A stretch of 64,000 nt of DNA from Mycobacterium barrassiae (GCF_025822765.1 NZ_JACKUK010000029.1:329412-393411); one strand, 5' to 3'; positions 20,299 through 32,051 are shown, counted from the first letter of the stretch. Translations and numbers: made by a program. The notes: generated from the sequence alone by a model not told the origin.

Positions 20299-20342
20299 AC
20301 ACCCGTGCCGACGAAAAATCGGCGGAAAGGCGCAGGGCGCTC

Positions 20343-21317
20343 ATGACCTCCACCCCCACGGTTCATGACCTGATCATCATCGGATCCGGGCCAGCGGGTT
20401 ACACCGCGGCTATCTACGCGGCCCGCGCCCAGCTGTCGCCGCTGGTGTTCGAAGGTGTTCAATTCGGCGGGGCGTTGATGACCACCACTGAGGTGGAGAA
20501 CTACCCAGGCTTCCGCGACGGCATCACGGGCCCGGAACTGATGGACCAGATGCGCGAGCAGGCGCTGCGTTTCGGCGCCGACCTGCGCATGGAGGACGTC
20601 GACGCCGTCGATCTGACCGGCCCGATCAAGAAGGTCACCGTCGGTGACGAGACCTATCAGAGCCGCGCCGTCATCCTCGCGATGGGCGCGGCCGCCCGGC
20701 ACCTCGGTGTGCCCGGTGAGGAGGCCCTGATTGGCATGGGTGTCAGCACCTGCGCCACCTGCGACGGCTTCTTCTTCCGTGACGAGGACATCGTCGTGGT
20801 CGGCGGCGGCGATTCCGCGATGGAGGAGGCGACGTTCCTGACCCGTTTCGCCCGCAGCGTCACGATCGTCCACCGTCGTGAGGAGTTCCGGGCGTCGCGC
20901 ATCATGCTGGAACGCGCCCGTGCCAACGAGAAGATCACCTTCCTGCTGAACACGCAGGTCACGGCCATCGAGGGCGACCCGAAAGTCAGCGGAGTGCGGC
21001 TGCGCAACACCATCACCGGCGAGGAATCCAAGCTCGACGTGACCGGCGTCTTCGTCGCCATCGGCCACGACCCCCGCTCGGAGCTGGTCCGCGGCCAGGT
21101 CGAGCTGGACGAGGACGGCTATGTTCAGGTCGGCCAGCACAGCACCGCCACGTCCGTCGAGGGCGTCTTCGCGGCGGGCGACCTTGTCGACCACATCTAC
21201 CGACAAGCGATCACCGCAGCGGGCACCGGCTGTTCCGCATCGATCGATGCCGAACGCTGGCTGGCCGAAATCGGTTCTGTCCCAAGCGATGAAGAGACTT
21301 CCACCCCTGTTCGATAG
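20343..21317 (+). CDS. trxB: thioredoxin reductase
   Basis: A 324-residue FAD- and NADPH-dependent oxidoreductase that reduces thioredoxin in the cytosol. It shows the FAD-binding [16 protein letters not shown] at about residues 14-29, the redox-active CATC dithiol at about residues 138-141, the NADPH-binding [10 protein letters not shown] just after it, and the C-terminal FAD motif [10 protein letters not shown]. The length is typical. The ATG at 20343 is preceded by GGAAAGG. trxC begins 11 bases after its stop, forming the trxB-trxC operon, with a SigH-type promoter upstream. Confidence 0.97.
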   Translation: MTSTPTVHDLIIIGSGPAGYTAAIYAARAQLSPLVFEGVQFGGALMTTTEVENYPGFRDGITGPELMDQMREQALRFGADLRMEDVDAVDLTGPIKKVTVGDETYQSRAVILAMGAAARHLGVPGEEALIGMGVSTCATCDGFFFRDEDIVVVGGGDSAMEEATFLTRFARSVTIVHRREEFRASRIMLERARANEKITFLLNTQVTAIEGDPKVSGVRLRNTITGEESKLDVTGVFVAIGHDPRSELVRGQVELDEDGYVQVGQHSTATSVEGVFAAGDLVDHIYRQAITAAGTGCSASIDAERWLAEIGSVPSDEETSTPVR

Positions 21318-21328
21318 GAGTTAGACCC

Positions 21329-21661
21329 ATGACTGGAACCTCAGCGACGATCACCGTCACCGACGACTCGTTCTCCAGCGATGTGCTGTCCAGCAGTACG
21401 CCGGTACTGGTGGACTTCTGGGCCACCTGGTGCGGCCCGTGCAAGATGGTTGCGCCCGTTCTCGAAGAGATCGCCGGCGAGAAGGCCGGTCAGCTGACCG
21501 TTGCCAAGATCGACGTCGACGAGAACCCGGCCACCGCGCGTGACTTCCAGGTGGTGTCCATTCCCACGATGATCCTGTTCAAGGACGGTGCGGCGGTGAA
21601 GCGCATCGTCGGCGCAAAAGGCAAGGCCGCGCTGCTGCGCGAACTCGCTGACGTGGTGTAA
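21329..21661 (+). CDS. trxC: thioredoxin
   Basis: A 110-residue thioredoxin, the disulfide reductant recycled by TrxB. The active site WCGPCK is at about residues 34-39, after VLVDFWAT, and the cis-Pro element VVSIPTMILFKDG lies in the second half. The ATG follows TAGGAG at 8 bases. It forms one operon with trxB and corresponds to M. tuberculosis TrxC (Rv3914). Confidence 0.97.
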   Translation: MTGTSATITVTDDSFSSDVLSSSTPVLVDFWATWCGPCKMVAPVLEEIAGEKAGQLTVAKIDVDENPATARDFQVVSIPTMILFKDGAAVKRIVGAKGKAALLRELADVV

Positions 21662-21796
21662 CGCCGAAATTCGGCGGGTCGGACACCCGCCTGGCGTTTT
21701 CTCGAATCCCAGACGCGTCTGAGACAATGCTGTCTAGCTCTGCTACGCCTTGTCGGCGCTCTGCGACCGCCGGCATCCGTGACCGAAAGGCCGCCT

Positions 21797-22993
21797 ATGT
21801 CGAGTCTGCGTCGCGGTGACCGCGGGAGCGCGGTCACCGAGATCCGGGCTGCTCTGGCGTCCTTGGGCATGGTCGAAAACCCTGACGACGACCTCACGAC
21901 CGGTAAGCACGTCGCGCTCGACGTGTTCGACGACGAACTCGACCGCGCGGTGCGCGCATTCCAGCAGCATCGCGGGCTGCTGGTCGACGGAGTCGTGGGT
22001 GAAGCCACCTATCGCGCGCTGAAAGAGGCCTCGTACCGCCTCGGCGCGCGCACCCTCCACCATCAGTTCGGCGCACCGATGTTCGGCGACGACGTCGCCA
22101 CACTGCAGGCTCGACTGCAGGATCTCGGGTTCTACACCGACATGGTCGACGGACACTTCGGCCTGCATACCCATAACGCGCTGATGTCCTACCAGCGTGA
22201 GTACGGACTGTATCCGGACGGCATCTGCGGCCCGGAAACGTTGCGCTCCTTGTACTTTCTGGGTTCGCGCGTCACCGGTGGGTCCCCGCACGCGATCCGC
22301 GAGGAGGAGCTGGTGCGCAGCTCCGGACCGCGGCTGTCGGGTAAGCGGATCATCATCGACCCGGGCCGCGGCGGTGACGACCACGGCCTGATCATGCAGA
22401 GTCCCGACGGGCCGATCAGCGAAGCAGACATCCTGTGGGACTTGGCAAGTCGGCTCGAGGGTCGGATGACTGCCATCGGCATGGAGACGTTCCTCTCGCG
22501 GCCGGCGAACCGCTCACCGTCGGATGCCGCGCGCGCCGCAACGGCCAACTCGGTGGGCGCCGACCTGATGATCAGCCTGCGCTGCGCCACGCAGCCCAGC
22601 CCCGCCGCCAACGGCGTCGCCTCCTTCCACTTCGGCAACTCGCACGGTTCGGTGTCCACCATCGGGCGCAATCTGGCCGACTTCATCCAACGAGAAGTGG
22701 TGGCGCGCACCGGATTACGTGACTGCCGCACACACGGGCGAACCTGGGATCTGCTGCGGCTCACCCGCATGCCGACGGTGCAGGTCGATGTCGGATACAT
22801 CACGAACCCGCGCGACCGCGGGCTGTTGGTGTCCCACCAGACCAGGGACTCGATCGCCGAGGGCATCCTGGCCGCTGTCAAGCGGTTGTATCTGCTCGGC
22901 AAGAACGACCGCCCAACGGGCACTTTCACTTTCGCCGAGCTGCTGGCCCACGAACTCTCCGTCGAACAGGCCGGGCGGGTCAGCCCCAGCTGA
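21797..22993 (+). CDS. cwlM: CwlM, amidase-like regulator of peptidoglycan synthesis
   Basis: A 398-residue cytosolic protein with two peptidoglycan-binding-like repeats (about residues 5-75 and 85-160) and a C-terminal N-acetylmuramoyl-L-alanine amidase type 3 fold (about 180-370). The motif that in active amidases reads DPGHGG is DPGRGG here, so a zinc-binding His is replaced by Arg. This fits reports that CwlM is not a hydrolase but, when phosphorylated by PknB, activates MurA. The C-terminal Thr-rich stretch DRPTGTFTF is where phosphorylation is reported in relatives. ATG at 21797 has AAAGG 6 bases upstream; a GTG at 21779 is the alternative. Confidence 0.93.
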   Translation: MSSLRRGDRGSAVTEIRAALASLGMVENPDDDLTTGKHVALDVFDDELDRAVRAFQQHRGLLVDGVVGEATYRALKEASYRLGARTLHHQFGAPMFGDDVATLQARLQDLGFYTDMVDGHFGLHTHNALMSYQREYGLYPDGICGPETLRSLYFLGSRVTGGSPHAIREEELVRSSGPRLSGKRIIIDPGRGGDDHGLIMQSPDGPISEADILWDLASRLEGRMTAIGMETFLSRPANRSPSDAARAATANSVGADLMISLRCATQPSPAANGVASFHFGNSHGSVSTIGRNLADFIQREVVARTGLRDCRTHGRTWDLLRLTRMPTVQVDVGYITNPRDRGLLVSHQTRDSIAEGILAAVKRLYLLGKNDRPTGTFTFAELLAHELSVEQAGRVSPS

Positions 22994-22996
22994 TTT

Positions 22997-23023
22997 GGGC
23001 GCCCCTAACAGGGGTTGGCGCCC
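22997..23023. terminator. hairpin between convergent genes
   Basis: GGGCGCC at 22997-23003 pairs with GGCGCCC at 23017-23023, and CCCCT/AGGGG inside extends the stem. It starts 4 bases after the cwlM stop and overlaps the last codons of the opposing gene, so it may end transcription in either direction. No T tract is present. Confidence 0.5.
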
Positions 23024-23793
23024 GCACCCACCGGCTGCTGCAGCTGCGCACTTTCCAACAGGCGTTCCAGCGCCGCCTCGACGTCCGCCTTCCAGCCCAG
23101 TCCCTGCTCCAACTCCAGCCGCAGTCGCGGGAAATACGGATGCGGTGACACCACCACGAACCCGGCATCCTGCAGCAGGTCGGCGCCGAGCACACACTGG
23201 TCCACCGAGCAGTCCCCCAGCACGTCGACGATCGGCCGGAGCACCGGCGAGACCGCCCGCGGGTCCGACAGTTCGGCCACATCCGCGGTGTGACCGAACG
23301 CCTCGAGTGCGCGCACGCCGCGGCGCACGAGATCACCCACGACGGCGGCGATCAGGCTGCGCGGTAAGCCGTCGGCATCGTCGCAGGGTTCCACCCCCAA
23401 GGTGGTGAGCAGCACCGCGTCGGCGCTGACCGGACCCGACGGGAAGAGCCGGGCGCGCGGGACGGCGCGTGGCGGGGCATAGAACGCGTAGCCCAGGCAC
23501 GGCTCGTCTCCTGTCAGAGTGTGGTCGTCACCCGCCGACGCGGGACACTGCACCGCCATCTGACCGCAGGCACCCCACTCGAGCATGACCATCGACAGCC
23601 AGGCTTCCTTCTCGAATTCGGGGTCCCACAGCTGATTGCCGCCGGATTGTGTGGTCGGCAGGGTCGACGGATCCACCTCCCAGAACACGCACCGGCGGGC
23701 GTGCTTGGGCAGCTGCTCGAACGATTCGAGCCGCAGGGGTGTGATTCGTGACGGCACTAGCTTCTCCGGGTTCCGCACGGTGCTTTTGCGCAC
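23005..23793 (-). CDS. GNAT-like acetyltransferase (Rv3916c-like)
   Basis: A 262-residue protein in the position of M. tuberculosis Rv3916c, between cwlM and parB. The body has a GNAT-like plan: a central beta hairpin with EPCLGYAFYAPP, a long helix region VVGDLVRRGVRALEAFG, and a C-terminal GADLLQDAGFVVVSPHPYFP that resembles the acetyl-CoA-fold ending. A canonical Q/RxxGxG/A loop is not obvious, so the activity is uncertain. The GTG at 23791-23793 has GGAG 8 bases upstream and is my choice; the frame extends upstream to 23928 without a better signal. Confidence 0.65.
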   Translation of the reverse strand: MRKSTVRNPEKLVPSRITPLRLESFEQLPKHARRCVFWEVDPSTLPTTQSGGNQLWDPEFEKEAWLSMVMLEWGACGQMAVQCPASAGDDHTLTGDEPCLGYAFYAPPRAVPRARLFPSGPVSADAVLLTTLGVEPCDDADGLPRSLIAAVVGDLVRRGVRALEAFGHTADVAELSDPRAVSPVLRPIVDVLGDCSVDQCVLGADLLQDAGFVVVSPHPYFPRLRLELEQGLGWKADVEAALERLLESAQLQQPVGAGANPC

Positions 23794-23981
23794 GGCTGCC
23801 ACTCCAGGATAGAAGGGCGGCGCGCAGATGGCCCAAAATCGCCGCTGCGATCCTTCCGGAACGCTGTCGACGACGAAAGTCGTTGGTGCACAGGGTGTTT
23901 CCGTGCGGAGCCGACCTCCATGAGCCACCTCTCAAGGGTATGTGTCACAGTGACGTAATTACCGCGGGTAGACGGTTAGCG

Positions 23982-24938
23982 CTAGGACGGACTCATCAGC
24001 TCGACGATCCGCTGTAGGTCGTCCACCGACCCGAATTCGACGACGATCTTGCCCTTGCGTTTGCCGAGGGCGACCGTGACGCGGGTGTCGAACGCCGTCG
24101 ACAGGCGCTCAGCAACATCCTGCAGTCCCGGCATCTGGATCGGCTTGCGCCGCGGCGCCGAGGGCGTCGTCGTCTCGGCGCGGTTTGCCAGGGTGACGGC
24201 CTCCTCGGTGGCGCGCACCGAGAGTCCCTCGGCGACGATGCGCGCCGCGAGCTCCTCCTGCTTCTCCGGGCCGCCCTCGAGGGAAAGCAGCGCACGCGCA
24301 TGCCCGGCGGACAGCACGCCGGCGGCCACCCGGCGCTGGACCGCGATCGGAAGCCGCAGCAAGCGGATCATGTTGGTGATGAGCGGCCGCGACCGTCCGA
24401 TGCGGGCAGCCAGTTCATCGTGGGTGACCCCGAACTCGTCGAGCAACTGTTGGTAGGCGGCAGCCTCTTCCAACGGGTTCAGCTGGACGCGATGGATGTT
24501 CTCGAGCAGGGCGTCGCGCAGCATGCTGTCGTCGCCGGTCTCGCGGACGATCGCCGGGATGGTCGCCAGCCCCGCCTGCTGAGCGGCCCGCCACCGCCGC
24601 TCCCCCATCACGAGTTGGTACCTCGGCGTCGACTCGCCGGGGACCGCGCGCACGACGATCGGCTGCATCAGCCCGAACTCCTTGATGGAGTGGACGAGTT
24701 CCGCGAGCGCCTCTTCGTCGAAGACCTGTCGGGGCTGCTTCGGGTTAGGGTCGATCGCCGCCGGATCGATTTCTCGGTAGACAGCCCCCGACACATTCAC
24801 CGGACCGCCGATCACCACATCGGCGGCGGCGTCACCCATCTTTCCGAGCGACGACTGCTCACCGTCGGACGGCCCGGTGGGAATGAGCGATGCCAGGCCA
24901 CGGCCCAGACCGCTGCGCTTGTTCTTGGGCTGAGTCAT
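23982..24938 (-). CDS. parB: chromosome partitioning protein ParB
   Basis: A 318-residue DNA-binding CTPase of the ParB/Spo0J family that loads on parS and spreads to form the partition complex. The N-terminal ParB domain has [19 protein letters not shown] and the [12 protein letters not shown] box (arginine-rich CTP-binding motif). The helix-turn-helix is [20 protein letters not shown], and a C-terminal dimerisation domain follows. It is downstream of parA on the same strand. Three parS sites lie 1-2.7 kb upstream, inside parA and at the rsmG start. Confidence 0.97.
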   Translation of the reverse strand: MTQPKNKRSGLGRGLASLIPTGPSDGEQSSLGKMGDAAADVVIGGPVNVSGAVYREIDPAAIDPNPKQPRQVFDEEALAELVHSIKEFGLMQPIVVRAVPGESTPRYQLVMGERRWRAAQQAGLATIPAIVRETGDDSMLRDALLENIHRVQLNPLEEAAAYQQLLDEFGVTHDELAARIGRSRPLITNMIRLLRLPIAVQRRVAAGVLSAGHARALLSLEGGPEKQEELAARIVAEGLSVRATEEAVTLANRAETTTPSAPRRKPIQMPGLQDVAERLSTAFDTRVTVALGKRKGKIVVEFGSVDDLQRIVELMSPS

Positions 24939-25009
24939 TCCGATCTCCTCATCTACAACCTCGGCTCTTCACGCAAGCGCTCATCGCCACCCACTCATTG
25001 CCACCCCAC

Positions 25010-26724
<1,715 letters not shown>

Positions 26725-26765
26725 TCAGGTTGCACCGAACTACATCGATGTAACTCTGCTCGTGG

Positions 26766-27335
26766 TCAGTCGATGAGGACGACGACGCGACGCGACGGCT
26801 CCACGCCCTCGCTCTCGCTGTGCACACCGTCCACCGCCGCGACCGCGTCGTGCACGATCTTGCGCTCGAAGGGCGTCATCGGGGGCAACTCTTCGCGCTC
26901 GCCCGTCGCCAGCACTCGCCGCGCCACCTTGTCCCCCAGCGCCGCCAACTCGTCGCGGCGGCGCCGGCGCCAGCGCGCGATGTCGAGCATCAGCCGGCTG
27001 CGCTCGCCGGTCTTCTGGTGCACCGCCAGCCGCGTCAACTCCTGCAGCGCGTCGAGCGTCTCGCCCTTGCGGCCGACCAACTTGTTGAGGTCGCTGCCGC
27101 CGTCGATGCTGACCACCGCGCGGTCGCCTTCGACATCCAGATCGATGTCGCCGTCGAAGTCGAGAAGGTCGAGCAACTCCTCCAGGTAGTCGCCGGCGAT
27201 CTCGCCCTCGGCCACCAACCGCTCCTCCAGGTCGTCCGCGCCTGAATCGCCGGCATCCTGCACGGTGTCTTCTGCGTCTTCTCTGGTGGCCTCGACCAAT
27301 TCCTCGCTGCGTTCAGTCGTCTCAGCGTCAGTCAT
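26766..27335 (-). CDS. jag: Jag/KhpB-type RNA-binding protein (KH-R3H)
   Basis: A 189-residue protein with an acidic N-terminal region, a KH domain (about residues 75-140, with the GxxG loop VGRKGETL) and an R3H domain (about 145-189). It matches Rv3920c. In other bacteria Jag (KhpB) binds RNA with KhpA and links to cell-wall synthesis. It lies between yidC and rsmG, the usual mycobacterial order, 105 bases downstream of the yidC stop. Confidence 0.92.
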   Translation of the reverse strand: MTDAETTERSEELVEATREDAEDTVQDAGDSGADDLEERLVAEGEIAGDYLEELLDLLDFDGDIDLDVEGDRAVVSIDGGSDLNKLVGRKGETLDALQELTRLAVHQKTGERSRLMLDIARWRRRRRDELAALGDKVARRVLATGEREELPPMTPFERKIVHDAVAAVDGVHSESEGVEPSRRVVVLID

Positions 27336-27439
27336 TTGTGTGTCTCTCCCTGTCCTCCGGTGTCACACCGGTCGTCTTCGGGTTGTCCTGTTGCCCTTCG
27401 GCCGCGGAGGCATCCGCCGCGGCGACTACTGAGGGCCGG

Positions 27440-28549
27440 TCAACGTTTCCGTTTCTTGGGCCGAGCGCCCGGCCGTGGCGTCGCCCCCGGCCGCGGGCTT
27501 CGGTTGCCGGAGCCCGACGCTGTCTTGCCCGGACTCCCGCCGGTCGCCTTCGCGTTGGTCGATCCGTTCTCCGATGAGACGTCGACATCGTCGCCGTCGC
27601 TCGTCGTGATCTCGTGCGGCTCCGCGGCGGCCGCCTTCGGTTGCTTCTTCGGCTTGGCCCCGGGCGGCGGCGCGTTCTGTGCGCGCCGTTCCTTCGCCTC
27701 GAGCTTCTTCGCCTCTTCCTCTTTCGCGATCATCCCGAACACGTAGTGCTGCTGTCCGAACGTCCACACGTTGTTGGCGAGCCAGTAGATGATGATGGCC
27801 AGCGGCAGAAACGGCCCGCCGACGACCACGCCGAGCGGGAACACGTACAGCGCAAGCTTGTTCATCATCGCGGTCTGCGGATTGGCTGCCGCTTCCGGGC
27901 TCTGCCTCGCGACCGACGCGCGGCTGTTGAAGTAGGTGGCGATGCCAGCCAGGATCATCAAAGGCACGCCGACGCCGATGACCGCCGCCCGGTTGAACGA
28001 GGTGAACGCCTCGAGGCCGTGCTGCTGGATCATCGTCGCGCCAAGCGGTGCGCCGAACAGATTCGCATCAAGGAAGTGGCCGACGTCCGCCGCGCTGAAC
28101 ACGTAGTTGCCCAGCGACCGGTTCTCCTCCACGGACAGACCCAGGCGTCCGATCCCCGTCTGGGTCCGGTTGAACGACATGAGCACGTGATAGAGACCGA
28201 GGAAGACGGGCACCTGGGCCAGCATCGGCAGACAGCCGAGGATCGGGTTGAACCCGTGCTCGCGCTGCAGCTTCTGCATCTCCAGCGCCATCCGCTGGCG
28301 GTCCTTGCCGTACTTCTTCTGCAGCGCCTTGATCTGGGGCTGCAACTCCTGCATCTGCCGCGTGGTGCGGATCTGCCTGACGAACGGCTTGTAGAGGATG
28401 GCGCGCAGGGTGAAGACGAGGAACATCACCGCCAGCGCCCACGCGAAGAAATTCTCCGGGCCGAGCACAAAGCTGAACGCCTTGTACCAGACCCACATGA
28501 TCGCCGACACCGGGTAGTAAATGATGTCCAGGCTGAACCAATTAAACAC
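27440..28549 (-). CDS. yidC: membrane protein insertase YidC
   Basis: A 369-residue insertase of the Oxa1/YidC family in the cytoplasmic membrane, which helps inner membrane proteins fold and insert. It has five or so hydrophobic segments; the family pattern is clear in the [20 protein letters not shown] region. A long C-terminal tail (about residues 285-369) is rich in Lys, Arg, Pro and Ala, consistent with ribosome binding. Its start overlaps the yidD stop by 8 bases, within the rpmH-rnpA-yidD-yidC-jag-rsmG run. Confidence 0.96.
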   Translation of the reverse strand: MFNWFSLDIIYYPVSAIMWVWYKAFSFVLGPENFFAWALAVMFLVFTLRAILYKPFVRQIRTTRQMQELQPQIKALQKKYGKDRQRMALEMQKLQREHGFNPILGCLPMLAQVPVFLGLYHVLMSFNRTQTGIGRLGLSVEENRSLGNYVFSAADVGHFLDANLFGAPLGATMIQQHGLEAFTSFNRAAVIGVGVPLMILAGIATYFNSRASVARQSPEAAANPQTAMMNKLALYVFPLGVVVGGPFLPLAIIIYWLANNVWTFGQQHYVFGMIAKEEEAKKLEAKERRAQNAPPPGAKPKKQPKAAAAEPHEITTSDGDDVDVSSENGSTNAKATGGSPGKTASGSGNRSPRPGATPRPGARPKKRKR

Positions 28550-28895
28550 GCGTCTCGCTCTCTGCTCGCGATGTCCGGGTACCCGTCACATCGTCGGCTG
28601 CATCCGGAACTACCCGGTGCTCGTCTGCGTCACCGCACGATTCATGCGAACCGCCGCGGCGCTCCGGTATCGGATCCCATCCTCCCTTATGCCACGGCCC
28701 GCATTTCAGCAACCGCACCATGGCCAGCCACCCGCCCTTCACGACGCCGTACTCGGTCAGCGCGTCGACCGCGTACTGGCTACAGGTCGGCATGAAGCGA
28801 CACGTCGCCGGCCGGAGCGGAGAGATCATGTGGCGGTAGAGCTGAATGACATAGATCAGCGCACGCGCAGCGGACGACCCGATCGAACGCTTCAC
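28542..28895 (-). CDS. yidD: membrane protein insertion efficiency factor YidD
   Basis: A 117-residue member of the YidD family, small amphipathic proteins that assist YidC. It shows the signature [15 protein letters not shown] at about residues 32-46 and [15 protein letters not shown] at about 61-75, with the conserved cysteines. It overlaps rnpA by an ATGA (28892-28895) and yidC by 8 bases. The C-terminal 40 residues are variable. Confidence 0.94.
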   Translation of the reverse strand: MKRSIGSSAARALIYVIQLYRHMISPLRPATCRFMPTCSQYAVDALTEYGVVKGGWLAMVRLLKCGPWHKGGWDPIPERRGGSHESCGDADEHRVVPDAADDVTGTRTSRAESETRV

Positions 28896-29257
28896 GGTGC
28901 CGCTCCAGACGGTCCGCTCTTCACCAGCGCGCGGCGCAAGGCCGTCCGCAACTCTTGTTCGAGTCGCGCGGAGATGGCGTACCGACTACCCGGCAACGCC
29001 CGGATGACCACTCGGTCCGTGGGCTGCAATTCGTCGATGACTGTGCGCGCCACATGGCGCAGCCGTCGGGCGACGCGGTGCCGTTGTACCGCGCTCCCAA
29101 CGGATTTCGAGACGACGAGCCCGATTCGAGGGCCTTGGTCGTCGACCGCATTGCGCAAGGTGTGCACGACGAGATCGGGCTGCACCGCGCGCACCCCTTG
29201 GCTGACCGTGGCACCGAACTCGGACGACCTCGTCATCCGGTACCGCGCCGGAAGCAC
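28892..29257 (-). CDS. rnpA: ribonuclease P protein component
   Basis: The 121-residue protein subunit of RNase P, which matures tRNA 5' ends together with the catalytic RNA (not in this window). The RNR-type motif appears as [18 protein letters not shown] at about residues 50-67. It is small and basic as expected. It lies 19 bases after rpmH, the classic rpmH-rnpA arrangement, and overlaps yidD by 4 bases. Confidence 0.95.
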   Translation of the reverse strand: MLPARYRMTRSSEFGATVSQGVRAVQPDLVVHTLRNAVDDQGPRIGLVVSKSVGSAVQRHRVARRLRHVARTVIDELQPTDRVVIRALPGSRYAISARLEQELRTALRRALVKSGPSGAAP

Positions 29258-29276
29258 TGCTAGACCCTGTGTGGGA

Positions 29277-29420
29277 TCACGCAGTCAGCTTGCGGCGACC
29301 CTTGGAACGCCGGCTCGACACGATCGCCCGGCCTGCCCGGGTCCGCATCCGCAGCCGGAATCCGTGCACACGCGCGCGGCGCCGGTTGTTCGGCTGAAAA
29401 GTCCGCTTGCCCTTGGCCAC
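29277..29420 (-). CDS. rpmH: 50S ribosomal protein L34
   Basis: A 47-residue basic ribosomal protein with the L34 signature [20 protein letters not shown] and ending in GRRKLTA. The start is GTG at 29418-29420, with GAGGAG 8 bases upstream on the minus strand. Longer in-frame starts lack this signal and conserved sequence. It is the first gene of the minus-strand run leaving the origin, divergent from dnaA. Confidence 0.96.
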   Translation of the reverse strand: MAKGKRTFQPNNRRRARVHGFRLRMRTRAGRAIVSSRRSKGRRKLTA

Positions 29421-29721
29421 GGCTGTCTCTCCTCGTTTCCGTCTGGCGCCCACGGCCCACACCAGTGCACAGTCATGCCGGTGGGACGCGGTTGCCGTTG
29501 GTAAGCTCGTCCGTCTTGCTTAACCGGCGCGGTCCCCACAAAATCCGTGGGTCGCAGCCGTGCCGCCACGTTCGGGCGACTGTTCGAGGGTACTGACGAG
29601 ATTTCCCTAGGTCAAACCGCGGTCGGGGCCGCCGCGGCCGGGCTCAGATCTTCACATTCGCCACAGCTGTCACCGTGTTTTGCGCCGACCAAAGTAACCC
29701 TCAAACAATGTTGCAGAACGG

Positions 29722-29750
29722 TTGGCACCCGCGAAGAAAACTGTTAGCTT
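29722..29750 (+). promoter_or_regulatory. candidate dnaA promoter
   Basis: TTGGCA at 29722-29727 and TAGCTT at 29745-29750 are 17 bases apart, a fair primary-sigma promoter. Transcription would begin near 29757, giving a leader of about 235 bases before the TTG start. Confidence 0.5.
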
Positions 29751-29785
29751 CTGCCAGTGTCGTTTCGATAACGAAACGGCGGCAG
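29751..29785 (+). other. hairpin at the predicted dnaA mRNA 5' end
   Basis: CGTTTCG (29761-29767) and CGAAACG (29772-29778) form a perfect stem with loop ATAA, and CTGCC/GGCAG at 29751-29755/29781-29785 adds an outer stem. It coincides with the start of the predicted dnaA transcript, so it could be a DNA palindrome for a protein or a leader structure. Confidence 0.5.
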
Positions 29786-29914
29786 ACAACGAAGCGGAGA
29801 TGCCCACCCAGTCGCGAGCCCACAGACCCAGCAGTACCCCTGTGACGAGCCCCGGCCAGCGGAATCTCAGCCCGTAGACAACCGAACGACGACGACTGTC
29901 CGATCTCCACAACC

Positions 29915-29935
29915 TGTGGATAACTATGTGGACAG
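29915..29935. promoter_or_regulatory. DnaA boxes upstream of dnaA
   Basis: TGTGGATAA at 29915-29923 is the exact complement of TTATCCACA, and TGTGGACAG at 29927-29935 differs from the complement of TTGTCCACA by one base. They suggest autoregulation of dnaA. Confidence 0.65.
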
Positions 29936-29990
29936 TTCGTCATCGTCACTTTGGCCTTCCCTGAAATGGCCGGCGAGGGGGTACGCGTCA

Positions 29991-31502
29991 TTGACAGCTG
30001 ACCCCGATCCCCCTTTCGTAGCCATCTGGAACACGGTTGTAGCCGAACTCAACGGTGACATCGAAGCGGTCGGAGTGGCGAACGGTGACGCCGGCCCGGT
30101 ACTCACGCCGCAGCAAAGAGCATGGCTGAAGCTGGTCAAACCTCTGGTCATCACCGAGGGCTTTGCCCTGTTGTCCGTTCCCACCCCCTTTGTCCAGAAC
30201 GAGATCGAACGCCACCTGCGTGAGCCGATCATCAGCGCCCTGAGCCGTCAGCTCGGTCAGCGCGTCGAACTCGGGGTCCGCATCGCCGCACCCGAAACCT
30301 CCGATCCAGACGACGGGTTGAACGGCTTCGGGCCCACATCGACCGTCGCCGACGCCGAGGACATCGACGACGACATCGACGAGGACCAGGCGGCGCTCGC
30401 CAGCGCCGAGGAGAGTTGGCCCACCTACTTCTCCCGCCGCGCGCAGAGCGACGTCGCCGACGACGCGGCCGCGGTCAACCTGAATCGCAGATACACCTTC
30501 GACACCTTCGTCATCGGTGCGTCCAACCGGTTCGCACACGCGGCGTCGCTGGCCATCGCCGAGGCGCCGGCCCGGGCGTACAACCCGCTCTTCATTTGGG
30601 GTGAGTCCGGCCTGGGCAAGACTCACCTCCTGCACGCGGCAGGCAACTACGCCCAACGCCTCTTCCCCGGGATGCGGGTCAAGTACGTCTCCACCGAAGA
30701 ATTCACCAACGACTTCATCAACTCACTGCGCGACGATCGCAAGGCGTCGTTCAAGCGCAGTTACCGCGACATCGACGTGCTGCTCGTCGACGACATCCAG
30801 TTCATCGAGGGCAAGGAAGGTATCCAGGAGGAGTTCTTCCATACCTTCAACACGCTGCACAACGCGAACAAGCAGATCGTCATCTCCTCGGACCGGCCGC
30901 CCAAACAGCTGGCGACCCTCGAGGACCGGCTGCGCACCCGATTCGAGTGGGGTCTGATCACCGACGTTCAGCCGCCCGAACTCGAGACCCGCATCGCGAT
31001 CCTGCGCAAGAAGGCGCAAATGGACCGCCTCGACGTTCCCGGCGACGTTCTCGAACTCATCGCCAGCAGCATCGAACGCAATATCCGCGAACTCGAGGGC
31101 GCGCTGATCCGTGTCACCGCGTTCGCATCTCTGAACAAGACGTCGATCGACAAATCGCTCGCCGAGATCGTGCTGCGGGATCTCATCTCCGACGCGTCCA
31201 CCATGCAGATCAGCACCGCCGCGATCATGGCCGCCACCGCGGAGTACTTCCAAACCACCGTCGAAGAACTGCGGGGTCCCGGAAAGACACGTGCACTCGC
31301 ACAATCCCGCCAGATCGCGATGTATCTGTGCCGCGAACTCACCGATCTGTCCCTGCCCAAGATCGGCCAGGCGTTCGGCCGCGACCACACCACGGTCATG
31401 TATGCCGAGAAGAAGATCCGCGGCGAGATGGCCGAACGACGCGAGGTCTTCGACCACGTCAAGGAACTCACGACGCGAATCCGCCAGCGCGCCAAGCGCT
31501 GA
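29991..31502 (+). CDS. dnaA: chromosomal replication initiator DnaA
   Basis: The 503-residue initiator that binds DnaA boxes and melts oriC. Domain I is at the N-terminus and an acidic linker (about residues 100-145) follows. The AAA+ domain has Walker A GESGLGKT at about residue 204 and Walker [10 protein letters not shown]. The C-terminal domain IV carries the box-binding signature [14 protein letters not shown] chose the TTG at 29991 (LTADPDPP), as in M. smegmatis; GAGGGGG lies 9 bases upstream. The frame opens earlier, but that stretch covers the DnaA boxes and does not look coding. Confidence 0.97.
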   Translation: MTADPDPPFVAIWNTVVAELNGDIEAVGVANGDAGPVLTPQQRAWLKLVKPLVITEGFALLSVPTPFVQNEIERHLREPIISALSRQLGQRVELGVRIAAPETSDPDDGLNGFGPTSTVADAEDIDDDIDEDQAALASAEESWPTYFSRRAQSDVADDAAAVNLNRRYTFDTFVIGASNRFAHAASLAIAEAPARAYNPLFIWGESGLGKTHLLHAAGNYAQRLFPGMRVKYVSTEEFTNDFINSLRDDRKASFKRSYRDIDVLLVDDIQFIEGKEGIQEEFFHTFNTLHNANKQIVISSDRPPKQLATLEDRLRTRFEWGLITDVQPPELETRIAILRKKAQMDRLDVPGDVLELIASSIERNIRELEGALIRVTAFASLNKTSIDKSLAEIVLRDLISDASTMQISTAAIMAATAEYFQTTVEELRGPGKTRALAQSRQIAMYLCRELTDLSLPKIGQAFGRDHTTVMYAEKKIRGEMAERREVFDHVKELTTRIRQRAKR

Positions 31503-32051
31503 ACTCCACCCGTTCTGCTCCCCCAAACGCGCTCGCATGCGCCGAGCGGTCCTGTGCGCCCAAAAAATCTTCAAAAAACTTGCGTCCCGTCGGCATCACT
31601 TGTCACACGCCGGCCATGTGCACACCCATGTGGACAACTTGGGATCAACCATCGAATGATTCGCCGCTTGTTTCACAACCGCGGCCGTCTCCACAACAGC
31701 TGAACAACAACGCCGCATTCATCCACAGGAACTTCACAGGCCCACACAGCCGACATCCAGCGCAGACACCGATTCATCCCCAGTCTCCACAGGCCCTAAT
31801 ACTGTTGCTCGTATATCTCCCTAGAAAGTTCTTCGAAGAAGCCTGCTGGGGAACACGCGAAAACCTCCTGGCTGTGCCCTCTCGACCCCCCGAATGTCAG
31901 CGTGATCGATTAGCTTTCAACTTGGAGCCGAAAGCTCTACGGTGGTTCAGCGACAGCCGTTACGGTCGTCACGACGCATCGGTCGAAGACGTGTTGAGAC
32001 ACCAGGAAACCGCTGCTTAGCGCTTGTTGTGAGTTTGATCGAAGGGACTGT
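31503..32051. other. chromosomal origin of replication, oriC (dnaA-dnaN intergenic)
   Basis: These 549 bases between dnaA and dnaN hold no gene. They contain a perfect DnaA box at 31629-31637, degenerate boxes such as TCATCCACA at 31719-31727, repeated CTCCACA elements (near 31689 and 31785) and TTGTCACAC at 31600-31608. There is an A-rich stretch at 31561-31580 in an otherwise G+C-rich chromosome. Position and box cluster match the mapped oriC of other mycobacteria. A hairpin AGCTTTC/GAAAGCT at 31912-31936 lies near the dnaN side. Confidence 0.9.
31629..31637 (-). promoter_or_regulatory. perfect DnaA box in oriC
   Basis: TGTGGACAA is the complement of TTGTCCACA, the preferred mycobacterial DnaA box. 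Confidence 0.8.

Larger units (their letters stand above)
29421..29990. other. rpmH-dnaA intergenic regulatory region
   Basis: These 570 bases hold no convincing gene. They should contain divergent promoters for rpmH and dnaA. Visible signals are a sigma-A-like promoter at 29722-29750, a hairpin at 29751-29785 and two DnaA-box-like sites at 29915-29935, close to the dnaA start. Confidence 0.8.
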
